Source: GCA-002282575 sp964606405 (GTDB lineage Bacteria > Pseudomonadota > Gammaproteobacteria > Thiomicrospirales > Thiomicrospiraceae). Taken from it: DNA of 17,058 bases. Position 1 is the first letter of the stretch, and every line of letters begins with the position of its first letter. A model generated the notes under the pieces. That model did no database searches and was not told the origin of the DNA. It was given only the letters and a program-made list of their open reading frames with translations. Made by a program: the position numbers and the translations under genes. This document shows, piece by piece, positions 1 through 6,921 of this stretch. The stretch lies in the NCBI GenBank assembly GCA_964606405.1, contig CAZSGH010000051.1, forward strand, positions 1 to 17,058, written 5' to 3'.

Positions 1-29
1 ATAAACACTGCTCATCATCACAAAAAACA

Positions 30-38
30 TGCTATGAT
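30..38 (+). promoter_or_regulatory. Extended -10 promoter of the chemoreceptor gene
   Basis: TGC followed by TATGAT (33-38) matches an extended -10 element. The position where a -35 box would lie (about 10-15) does not resemble TTGACA, so this would be a -35-independent promoter. Transcription would start near 45, leaving an untranslated leader of about 60 nt. Motif match only. Confidence 0.45.
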
Positions 39-105
39 AGTAGCTGCATAAAAAATAGACAAAAACCAACATAAAACAATACGTAACTCATGAAAGGTAG
101 ACAAC

Positions 106-2064
106 ATGGATTTTAGCGTTTTAATGGCGATAATACTGGGTATCACAACCCTCATATTTGGCATACAAATGGTACGCACGCAACAACGCGCGCAACACTT
201 AGAGGCCAGCCTAACAGGAACACGCCTGCAACTTGCCGAGGCAGACCAAAACGTACAAAGCACTCAGGGGCATTATGCACGCCTAGCCGATGCGCTCAAT
301 ATTATCCCCAAACCAGTCATTATTGGTGATGCCAATGGAAAACTCATACTCATTAACCAAATGGGACGTGAACTGCTGAACAATCGTCAAAGCCAACTCA
401 CCAAATTGCTTGGACAGCCGTTAACGAGCGACGTTGGCAGCGACCTAAGCAAGCTTTTGGCAATTAAAGAAGAGCAGGTTTGTCTTGATGAAAACTATTG
501 TTTCAAATTAGAACAGAATAAAAGCAATCATGTTAGCGTCAGCGTATTACAAGACGTCAGTAAAGAAGCGCGCATGGGCAATCGTATTCTTAATGCGATT
601 GATGCCATGAAGCAAGGCTTACTCGGAGGGGCAAGAGTTGAGACTCAAGACCTATTCGGACATCACCTCACGCTTGCCAATCACTTTAATGAAACTGTTG
701 CCACACTGCATCATCTGATCGAAGAAACAGGACGTTATTTAAGTCTCCAAGCCAGTGCGAAACTTGACGCTGCCCCACAACCGACCTTAAAAGGCGCGAT
801 GGGTTATTTACAATTTGCACAGAATCTTTCTTTAAGCAACACGGCCTCTTTCGTTACAGAAGTGAACACAAAAGCTGTTCGCATTTCACACAACATGCAC
901 GAAGTAAACGCTGGCATTCAAAACGTATCCGATCGTGTGCAAGAGCAAGCTGCTGCCGTTGCACAAATTGCCAGCGCAACACAAAACATCAGCGCACGTA
1001 GCCATGAACTTGACGAGCAAATGCTGCGCATGACCAAGGATGCAGATGCTGCGGGTCACCAACTAACCGACGCAGGTGAGGCAGTAGGCAAAGCTGGCAA
1101 TGCCATGAACGCAATTCAGGAAAAAAGCCGTAAAATTGAAGAAATTGTTGGTCTTATCGACGGCATTGCCTTCCAAACCAACCTGTTGGCGCTCAATGCT
1201 GCAGTCGAAGCAGCGCGTGCGGGTGAACATGGTCGTGGCTTTGCTGTCGTGGCTGGCGAAGTTCGCGCACTTGCTGGAAAGTCAGCCGAAGCGGCAAAAA
1301 ACATCAAAGGGTTAATCGACGAAACCATTACCGATATTCGTCAGGGTGGGCATGTGTTTGCTTCAGCAAGTGCATCTATCGAAAAGATGACGCACTCTGT
1401 AGCGGGTCTAACCAGCGCTATCGGTGGCATGCGTATTGGTGTGAGCGAAACCACTAAAGGCGTGAGCGAAATTAACAAAGGCATCGAAATGATGGATGAC
1501 AGCCTGCAACAAATCGCGGCATTGGTTGAAGAAACCGCATCATCTTCGGAGCAGGCAAACACCACAGCAAACCAACTAGAAGCATCAGCTGGATTGTTTA
1601 GCACGGGATTAATGACACAGCTACTCGCACCAGCACGCAATCGTGATGATTTCCGTTTTGCTGCAGGTCGTCGTGCTGTTCGTGTATGGGCGATGAATAT
1701 GGAAGGTTGGCTACTTAACCTAGAACAGCACAATCCGATTGACCAAGACCCATTGGCACAGTGGCGCAGTAACGTTCCAGAAGCGAACCTAAACGAGATT
1801 AACAATACGCAGCAACAACTCACTAACCTTGCCAAGCAACTTATTAGCATGAAAGGTACGGGACCTGCATTTTTCGATGAACTGAGTAAATTGCATGACG
1901 TAACAAAAGCAGTAACCACAGCCATTACCGCAGAAGAAACGCGTGTTTTGTCGGGCACAACACAACGCCCAAAGGCAGCATTAGGTGCGCCAAGTAAAGC
2001 AACGCCTTCGCGTGCTTTACCTTCGCCTTCGCGCAGCAATAAAGACGAATGGGCAGATTTTTAA
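106..2064 (+). CDS. PAS-containing methyl-accepting chemotaxis protein with CheR-docking tail
   Basis: This is a chemoreceptor that would signal to CheA/CheW. Residues about 4-22 form one membrane anchor, and there is no periplasmic sensor. A PAS-like domain follows (about 60-155), so sensing is probably cytoplasmic. The signalling hairpin is canonical: residues 346-400 contain the tip segment with AFQTNLLALNAAVEAARAGE. No clear HAMP domain is seen. Beyond the coiled coil, residues about 516-610 resemble a chemoreceptor zinc-binding (CZB) domain that has lost most ligands: the usual CxLGxW is DPLAQW (548-553), and only His597 lies where a ligand His is expected. The last five residues, EWADF, fit the CheR/CheB tether consensus (compare NWETF). 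The start has a Shine-Dalgarno AAAGG 8 nt upstream. The ligand is unknown. Confidence 0.93.
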   Translation: MDFSVLMAIILGITTLIFGIQMVRTQQRAQHLEASLTGTRLQLAEADQNVQSTQGHYARLADALNIIPKPVIIGDANGKLILINQMGRELLNNRQSQLTKLLGQPLTSDVGSDLSKLLAIKEEQVCLDENYCFKLEQNKSNHVSVSVLQDVSKEARMGNRILNAIDAMKQGLLGGARVETQDLFGHHLTLANHFNETVATLHHLIEETGRYLSLQASAKLDAAPQPTLKGAMGYLQFAQNLSLSNTASFVTEVNTKAVRISHNMHEVNAGIQNVSDRVQEQAAAVAQIASATQNISARSHELDEQMLRMTKDADAAGHQLTDAGEAVGKAGNAMNAIQEKSRKIEEIVGLIDGIAFQTNLLALNAAVEAARAGEHGRGFAVVAGEVRALAGKSAEAAKNIKGLIDETITDIRQGGHVFASASASIEKMTHSVAGLTSAIGGMRIGVSETTKGVSEINKGIEMMDDSLQQIAALVEETASSSEQANTTANQLEASAGLFSTGLMTQLLAPARNRDDFRFAAGRRAVRVWAMNMEGWLLNLEQHNPIDQDPLAQWRSNVPEANLNEINNTQQQLTNLAKQLISMKGTGPAFFDELSKLHDVTKAVTTAITAEETRVLSGTTQRPKAALGAPSKATPSRALPSPSRSNKDEWADF

Positions 2065-2082
2065 TTCCCGATTGTGTTCAGA

Positions 2083-2121
2083 GCAATAAAAAACCGCCAG
2101 CAAGTGGCGGTTTTTTATTGC
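2083..2121. terminator. Bidirectional intrinsic terminator
   Basis: A perfect 17-bp inverted repeat (2083-2099 with 2105-2121) has a 5-nt loop. Its core is ACCGCCA/TGGCGGT, flanked by an A-run on the left and a T-run on the right. It therefore gives a GC stem plus U-tract on either strand and serves both the chemoreceptor gene and the convergent carbonic anhydrase-like gene, whose stop is 10 nt away. Confidence 0.93.
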
Positions 2122-2130
2122 AGAATGAAA

Positions 2131-2652
2131 CTACTGATAGCGTTTCATCAGCTTCACATAATGCGCGGCTGAATACTTAAAAAAGCCAATTTCTTTTTCT
2201 GTTAACTGGCGAACAGGCTTGGCAGGAATCCCCATATACATCCAACCCGACGATAACTGCTTACCAGGAGCAACCAGTGAGTTTGCACCAATAATGCAAT
2301 GTTTGGGAACGTAAGCACCATCCAAAACCGTTGCATTCATGCCAATCAGTACCTCATCGTCGATCGTACAAGCATGCAAGGTGGCATTATGCCCAACTGT
2401 CACATCGTTACCGATACTCAAGCCATAGCCTTTGCCAAAATCACTGTCGTGCGACACGTGTAATACAGCCCCATCCTGAATATTGGTTCGATCGCCAATA
2501 CGGATAAAGTTCACATCCCCTCGCGCTACCGCGCATGGCCAAATACTACTATCTTCACCCATCTCTACGTCACCAATCACCACCGCTTGTGGGTCGATGT
2601 AAGCTGTCGCTGCAATGGTTGGCAGAACTTCGTTAAACGCTCGAATGGTCAT
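2131..2652 (-). CDS. yrdA: Gamma-carbonic anhydrase family protein (YrdA-like)
   Basis: This is a 173-residue left-handed beta-helix protein of hexapeptide repeats (for example VVIGDV, SIWPCA, VTVGHN, EVLIGM), the usual length of bacterial YrdA/PaaY-type gamma-carbonic anhydrases. The zinc triad of the family is present: His65, His88 and His93, along with the conserved Arg44, Asp46, Gln59 and Asp60. Members form trimers with metal between subunits. Some hydrate CO2 while others show no such activity, so the family call is firm but the reaction is not. The start codon at 2652 has an AAAGGA ribosome site about 8-9 nt upstream. It is a single-gene unit, divergent from the DUF1640 operon. Confidence 0.92.
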   Translation of the reverse strand: MTIRAFNEVLPTIAATAYIDPQAVVIGDVEMGEDSSIWPCAVARGDVNFIRIGDRTNIQDGAVLHVSHDSDFGKGYGLSIGNDVTVGHNATLHACTIDDEVLIGMNATVLDGAYVPKHCIIGANSLVAPGKQLSSGWMYMGIPAKPVRQLTEKEIGFFKYSAAHYVKLMKRYQ

Positions 2653-2682
2653 AAGATGATTCCTTTATGATAAAGATGGGTA

Positions 2683-2693
2683 TGTGCTATTAT
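2683..2693 (+). promoter_or_regulatory. Extended -10 promoter of the DUF1640-phosphatase-msbA-lpxL operon
   Basis: TGTG, C and TATTAT (2688-2693) match the TRTGN-TATAAT extended -10 consensus. No good -35 box is seen; TTTATG near 2664 is the nearest candidate. The predicted start near 2700 gives a short leader of about 20 nt that contains the ribosome site at 2706-2711. Confidence 0.55.
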
Positions 2694-2719
2694 AACGCCA
2701 TTATTGAGGAGTTATGATC

Positions 2720-2962
2720 ATGTCATCTATCGCATTTGATACGCTCAAATTTACACAAAAATTACGTGATTCTGGCTTTGATCAAAACCAAGCGGAAGCC
2801 GTAGCAACTGCATTCAAAGATGCAACCAGCGAAGAGTTAGTAACGAGAGACTATTTAGAAGCGCGACTTGAGAAACAAACCGCTGACATTTATCGTGCCA
2901 TTTTATTACAAACCTTTGCCATTGGTGGACTCGTTTTCGCCGCCATTAAACTTGCGAACTAA
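2720..2962 (+). CDS. Small DUF1640/CCDC90-like coiled-coil membrane protein
   Basis: This 80-residue protein has the layout of bacterial DUF1640 proteins. An N-terminal FDTLKF segment and a helix rich in Gln/Ala (FDQNQAEAVATAF) are followed by a short amphipathic coiled coil with the RDYLEARLEKQ motif, then a C-terminal membrane helix (about residues 58-78). The coiled coil is shorter than in many relatives. The molecular function of the bacterial family is not established; the eukaryotic relatives are inner mitochondrial membrane proteins. Two ATGs are possible. The ribosome site GAGGAG (2706-2711) is only 2 nt from the ATG at 2714 but 8 nt from the one at 2720, so I chose 2720. It is the first gene of the operon, 5 nt ahead of the phosphatase gene. 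Confidence 0.8.
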   Translation: MSSIAFDTLKFTQKLRDSGFDQNQAEAVATAFKDATSEELVTRDYLEARLEKQTADIYRAILLQTFAIGGLVFAAIKLAN

Positions 2963-2967
2963 TCACA

Positions 2968-3633
2968 TTGAGAATAGATAAACCCCTGCACCGCCTGCTT
3001 GCTTGGTTGCATTTGCATCTGCAAGATCACGGCCTTATCCGATTGTTGTATAACAACTTTTATGAAGTTCTGCCCAACGTTTACCGTTGCAGCCAACCCT
3101 CTCCCAGTCAAATCGAACGTTACCAACGTGATTATGGCATTAAAACCATCATTAATTTACGTGGCGAAAACGACGATAGCAGCTTTTGGCTATTCGAAAA
3201 AGAAACCTGCGACAAGCTTGGCATTACCATGATTGACCATCGCTTGTTTTCGCGCGATTTACCGAGTAAAGAAGCCTTACATAGTACACAAGCATTATTA
3301 AGAGACGCTCAATACCCGATTTTATTTCATTGCAAATCGGGCGCAGACCGTGCAGGGTTAATGGCAACACTGTGCCGCATTTTTATTGCAGGTCATCCTG
3401 TATCCGAAGCCATTCACGAACTCGATTGGTACTACGGACACTTTAAGTTTGCCCGCACGGGTATGATCGACTTCTTCTTTGCCGACTTTTTACGCTACCA
3501 AGCCAACAGCGAAACCCCCTTGCCGTTTATGCAATGGGTAGACGAGGTTTACGATCAGCAAGCACTCGAAGCCGAATTTGATAGCAGTTGGTTAGGCAGT
3601 GTGTTAACCGATAAAATCTTGCGTCGCGAATGA
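2968..3633 (+). CDS. Tyrosine/dual-specificity phosphatase-fold enzyme
   Basis: This 221-residue cysteine phosphatase has the P-loop HCKSGADRAG, which fits C-x5-R with Cys122 as nucleophile and Arg128 as phosphate binder. Asp97 in the SRDLPS loop is a plausible general acid. The upstream NVYRCSQPSPSQ and IKTIINLRGE segments are typical of atypical dual-specificity phosphatases, a group that includes protein, lipid and sugar phosphatases. No signal peptide is evident. The start appears to be TTG, because an in-frame TAA lies at 2947-2949 and no ATG occurs before the conserved region. There is no clear ribosome site, so translation is probably coupled to the gene ending 5 nt upstream. The stop overlaps the msbA-like start by 4 nt (ATGA). 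The operon suggests an envelope-related substrate, which is an inference. Confidence 0.85.
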   Translation: MRIDKPLHRLLAWLHLHLQDHGLIRLLYNNFYEVLPNVYRCSQPSPSQIERYQRDYGIKTIINLRGENDDSSFWLFEKETCDKLGITMIDHRLFSRDLPSKEALHSTQALLRDAQYPILFHCKSGADRAGLMATLCRIFIAGHPVSEAIHELDWYYGHFKFARTGMIDFFFADFLRYQANSETPLPFMQWVDEVYDQQALEAEFDSSWLGSVLTDKILRRE

Positions 3634-5360
3634 ATAGTCGTCAACTTTACCTACGTCTGATCACTTATTTAAAGCCTTACTGGCGTACCGTTGCCCTTGC
3701 GTTACTGGCAATGGGCGTGATCGCGGGCCTAGAACCCATGCTGCCTGCACTCATGCAGCCACTCATTGACGACAGTTTAATTGCCAAAGATAAGCAGGCG
3801 ATGGTTTGGGTTCCACTAGCGTTGTTAGCCGTTTTTGTTGCCAAAGGCATCGCTGAATATGCCGCTACCGTTCTCAGTCAAGGAGTAGCACAACGCACCA
3901 TGGCAGACTTGCGCAGCGCCATGTTTGCCAAAATGATGACCTTGCCGATTGATCGCCAACAAGCCATTGGCAGCAGCAACCTACTCTCTCGTGTAACCTT
4001 TGATGTGACACAAGTAGCGAACGCCCTATCCGAAGTGTGGATTGTGGTCATTCGTGATACTTTCATCATTCTAGGATTACTCGGCTTTCTACTTTACACC
4101 AGTTGGCACTTAACGCTGTTTATTATCGCCATTGCGCCTGTTGCCTCGTTTATTATCCGCAAAGCTAGCGGACTGATGCGCACCAGCAGCAGTGAAGTAC
4201 AAAACAGCATGGGACAGGTCACCGCCATTTTAGACGAAGCCTTAACAGGGCGACGCGAAATCAGCATTTATGCAGGACACACACACGAGCAAGCGCGTTT
4301 CGACGCTGCCGTGGAACGATTACGCAACCAAACCATGAGCATTGTTAAGGTTGCCAGTGCCAATGTTCCCTTGGTGCAAGTCATCGCTGCGATTGCGGTG
4401 TCTTGCGTTATTTATGTGGCAACGCAACTCTCTGCGCAAGAACTCCTCAGCCCTGGGCAACTGATCGCTTTTATTACAGGCATGAGCATGTTGTTCGAGC
4501 CAATCCGTCGCTTAACAGGCATTAACGAACCATTGCAAAAAGGCTTAGCAGCCGCGACCACCATTTTCGCCCTACTCGACGAAGCCAACGAACCCGACAC
4601 AGGCACACAAGCACTCGAGCGGGCAAGTGGACAATTGACCATTCAAGCGCTCAGCTTTAGCTATCCCGAACAAGAAACGCCCGCCCTATCAAGCATTAAC
4701 CTTAACATTCCAGCGGGACAGACGTGGGCATTGGTCGGCGCCTCGGGCAGTGGCAAAAGCACACTGGTCAATTTACTGTGTCGTTTTGCCCAGCCGACTC
4801 AGGGACATATCTTGTGCGATGGCATCGACATTGCCCAAGCCACACTAAGCGACTGGCGTAATCAGCTCGCCTTGGTTAGCCAACACATCGTTCTCTTCGA
4901 CGACACCATCGCAGCCAACATTGCCTATGGTGCTTGTGGCGCTGAATGCGACAACCGCATCGAAGCCGCAGCGCGTGCAGCTCATGCTTGGGAATTCATC
5001 GAGCAACTGCCACAAGGCTTACAAACGCGAGTAGGCGAAGGCGGTGCGCGTTTGTCGGGCGGACAGCGTCAGCGCCTTGCCTTAGCACGTGCTTTTTACA
5101 AAAACGCACCCATTCTTGTTTTAGACGAAGCCACCTCGGCACTCGATGCCGAATCGGATAAGCTCATTACCCAAGCCCTGCGCGAATTGCACGGACACAA
5201 GACCTTGCTCATTATTGCCCATCGTTTAAGCAGCGTGCAGCATAGCGACAACATTGTGGTGCTGTCGCAAGGGCAAGTGGTCGAACAGGGCAACCACGAA
5301 CACTTATGTCAACAACGCGGGCAATACGCCGATTTGGTCGCCCATAGCGAATTTAAATGA
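3630..5360 (+). CDS. msbA: MsbA-like lipid A/phospholipid flippase, ABC half-transporter
   Basis: This 576-residue protein fuses a six-helix type I exporter membrane domain (about residues 1-310) to an ATPase domain (about 335-570), the length and order of MsbA. The ATPase carries Walker A GASGSGKST (370-378), signature LSGGQ (475-479), Walker B ILVLDE ending in Glu500, and the switch His531, so it should be a catalytically complete homodimer. MsbA moves lipid A-core across the inner membrane. The lipid A assignment rests on overall character and on the LpxL-like gene that overlaps its stop by 4 nt. Many multidrug half-transporters look alike, so the substrate is less certain than the family. 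In Escherichia coli msbA is followed by lpxK, which is absent here. Confidence 0.88.
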   Translation: MNSRQLYLRLITYLKPYWRTVALALLAMGVIAGLEPMLPALMQPLIDDSLIAKDKQAMVWVPLALLAVFVAKGIAEYAATVLSQGVAQRTMADLRSAMFAKMMTLPIDRQQAIGSSNLLSRVTFDVTQVANALSEVWIVVIRDTFIILGLLGFLLYTSWHLTLFIIAIAPVASFIIRKASGLMRTSSSEVQNSMGQVTAILDEALTGRREISIYAGHTHEQARFDAAVERLRNQTMSIVKVASANVPLVQVIAAIAVSCVIYVATQLSAQELLSPGQLIAFITGMSMLFEPIRRLTGINEPLQKGLAAATTIFALLDEANEPDTGTQALERASGQLTIQALSFSYPEQETPALSSINLNIPAGQTWALVGASGSGKSTLVNLLCRFAQPTQGHILCDGIDIAQATLSDWRNQLALVSQHIVLFDDTIAANIAYGACGAECDNRIEAAARAAHAWEFIEQLPQGLQTRVGEGGARLSGGQRQRLALARAFYKNAPILVLDEATSALDAESDKLITQALRELHGHKTLLIIAHRLSSVQHSDNIVVLSQGQVVEQGNHEHLCQQRGQYADLVAHSEFK

Positions 5361-6235
5361 CACTTGCACCGCTCACACTCTGGCACCCGCGCTATTGGTT
5401 AATATGGCTAGCGATGGGCTTGGCTTGGCTCATTGCCCAACTCCCCTTGCCAACGCTCTGGAAACTCGGACGCGGCTTAGGGCGGATTTTGTTGCGTTAC
5501 GCGCACAAACGTCGTGACTACGCCCAACGCAATTTGGCGCTATGTTTCCCTGAAAAATCTGATGATGAACGCAATGCGCTCCTACACGAACACTTTGCCC
5601 AATTGGGCATGAGTTTGCTCGAAATGCTCGCAGTCTGGTTCGGACGTAGCAGCGACTTTATCAATCGGCTGGATGTGACAGGCTTGGAACATCTACATGC
5701 CGCGCAAGCGACAGAAAAAGGCATTATTGTCTGTGTCTTTCACACCGTACACATGGAAGCGATGGGATTATTAGCAGGCAGTATCGCCCCCATTCAGCCT
5801 GTTTACCGCCCGCACGAAAACGCACTGCTCGAATGGTTTATGGCGCGTCATCGTAGCCGCCATACTGCTGGTGCAATTTCTAACCGAAAAATTAAAGAGA
5901 TATTAGCCAAACTACACCAAGGGCAAATGATCTGGCTATCGCCAGACCAGCGCAACCGAGGCGACGGCATTATTGTTCCCTTCTTTGGTCACGACACCTT
6001 AACGCACCCATCGATTGCGCGCATTGCACGCCTAACTAACGCGCTTGTTGTACCGCTGTTTTGCCGCTTAAACGATAATGGTCGTTATCAAATTGATATT
6101 TTACCCACAGTAGAAAACTTTCTGATCGATGACAATCAAGCAGCACTCACGCGCTTGATGAAATTACTAGAAGTTGATATTGCACAAGCACCAGCACAAT
6201 ACTTGTGGGTTCATAACCGTTTTAACTTATACTAA
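5357..6235 (+). CDS. lpxL: LpxL/HtrB-family lipid A acyltransferase
   Basis: This 292-residue inner-membrane acyltransferase would add a secondary acyl chain to Kdo2-lipid IVA, or a related chain to another lipid. The N-terminus has a membrane helix in the family context (HPRYWLIWLAMG, then GRGLGRILLR and RNLALCFPE). The catalytic H-x4-E motif is HTVHME (His129, Glu134). Further conserved blocks include SPDQRN and VPFFGH around residues 195-210. The length is close to the roughly 306 residues of E. coli LpxL. It overlaps the exporter gene by 4 nt (ATGA), consistent with coupled translation and with acylation before or during flipping. Whether it is the LpxL, LpxM or LpxP type cannot be told here. 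Confidence 0.9.
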   Translation: MTLAPLTLWHPRYWLIWLAMGLAWLIAQLPLPTLWKLGRGLGRILLRYAHKRRDYAQRNLALCFPEKSDDERNALLHEHFAQLGMSLLEMLAVWFGRSSDFINRLDVTGLEHLHAAQATEKGIIVCVFHTVHMEAMGLLAGSIAPIQPVYRPHENALLEWFMARHRSRHTAGAISNRKIKEILAKLHQGQMIWLSPDQRNRGDGIIVPFFGHDTLTHPSIARIARLTNALVVPLFCRLNDNGRYQIDILPTVENFLIDDNQAALTRLMKLLEVDIAQAPAQYLWVHNRFNLY

Positions 6236-6268
6236 GAGGCAACTCTAAAAACCTAACGGGTAAGAGGT

Positions 6269-6327
6269 CTGGAGGAAGGGGCTGCGAAAAATAGCATGCA
6301 ACCGATTGATTAACCCCCTTCCTTCAG
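6269..6327 (+). repeat. Long-loop inverted repeat downstream of the lipid A operon
   Basis: CTGGAGGAAGGGG (6269-6281) can pair with CCCCTTCCTTCAG (6315-6327): 13 pairs with one G-U, enclosing about 33 nt. No T-run follows, so it is not a typical intrinsic terminator in the plus direction. It lies in the 185-bp gap between the lpxL-like gene and the receiver gene. Confidence 0.6.
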
Positions 6328-6342
6328 CATAAAAACAAACGT

Positions 6343-6385
6343 GGAAAGTCTAAAAATGAGCAAAGCGTCATTTTTAGAGATTTCC
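6343..6385 (+). repeat. Hairpin upstream of the CheY-like gene
   Basis: GGAAA (6343-6347) plus TCTAAAAATGA (6349-6359) pair with TCATTTTTAGA (6368-6378) plus TTTCC (6381-6385), with a small internal loop and an 8-nt apical loop. The same right arm can also pair with CTCTAAAAA at 6243-6251. There is no U-tract after it. It may be a leader structure, an sRNA part or an element end; it lies 36 nt before the receiver start. Confidence 0.6.
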
Positions 6386-6420
6386 TAATCAGATAAGCGT
6401 TTTCTTCAGGTAACTATTTT

Positions 6421-6786
6421 ATGCATATTCTCGCGGTCGATGACAATCTAACCATTCGTCAACTGATTACGTTGACACTGAAAAGCACAACAGACATTCA
6501 TGTCACAGCGGCAGAAACAGGAGCCGAAGCACTCGAAATGACCGCAAAAACACCATTTGATCTGATTTTGATTGATTGGTCTATGCATCCTATGGATGGT
6601 CAAGACCTATTAAGTGCAATACGTCAACAAGCATTGCACAGCAAAACACCTGTTATTGTTTTATCTGCAGACAGCAATGCGGATCAAAAACAAAAAGCAA
6701 AACACCTTGGTGCTAATGGCTGGATGGTAAAACCGTTTCATCCCAACAAATTAATCGAACTTATTCGACAAATGACCACAGCATAA
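6421..6786 (+). CDS. Stand-alone CheY-like response regulator receiver
   Basis: This 121-residue protein is a receiver domain only, with no output domain. The acidic pair Asp7/Asp8, phospho-acceptor Asp52 (LILIDW), Ser82 and Lys104 (VKPF) are all present, so it should accept phosphate from a histidine kinase. Position 101 is Trp, where CheY has its switch Tyr two to three residues before the Lys. It could act on a flagellar motor, or as a phospho-relay or c-di-GMP regulator. The nearest gene downstream is a diguanylate cyclase 135 nt away, but a separate promoter may lie between them. No histidine kinase is in the window. The ribosome site is weak (AGG at 6408-6410). Confidence 0.92.
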   Translation: MHILAVDDNLTIRQLITLTLKSTTDIHVTAAETGAEALEMTAKTPFDLILIDWSMHPMDGQDLLSAIRQQALHSKTPVIVLSADSNADQKQKAKHLGANGWMVKPFHPNKLIELIRQMTTA

Positions 6787-6862
6787 GTTGACGCAAACAT
6801 CATTGATGAGATTCAAAAGCCGCTAAAAACAAGCATGACGCAATCTTTAGCAGCTTCCATTC

Positions 6863-6889
6863 TTGCCGAATCGATACGTATACTATAAG
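6863..6889 (+). promoter_or_regulatory. Possible sigma70 promoter of the heme-sensor cyclase gene
   Basis: TTGCCG (6863-6868) and TATAAG (6884-6889) are separated by 15 bp, shorter than ideal. TATACT (6879-6884) is an alternative -10 element without a good -35 partner. The rest of the 135-bp gap holds only a weak GCTAAA/TTTAGC repeat. Confidence 0.35.
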
Positions 6890-6921
6890 ATTGTCTTTGT
6901 AATAAAAAAACAGATAACTAT

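Noticed and set aside
18..263. Minus-strand frame of 81 codons over the window start
   Set aside because: It is antisense to the promoter, leader and N-terminus of the chemoreceptor gene, with no ribosome site and a Cys/Arg/Ser-rich composition typical of a shadow frame.
1341..2039. Long minus-strand frame (232 codons) inside the chemoreceptor gene
   Set aside because: It is antisense to a clearly coding gene, has no recognisable motif, and its low-complexity Ser/Ala composition is what the opposite strand of this gene would give.
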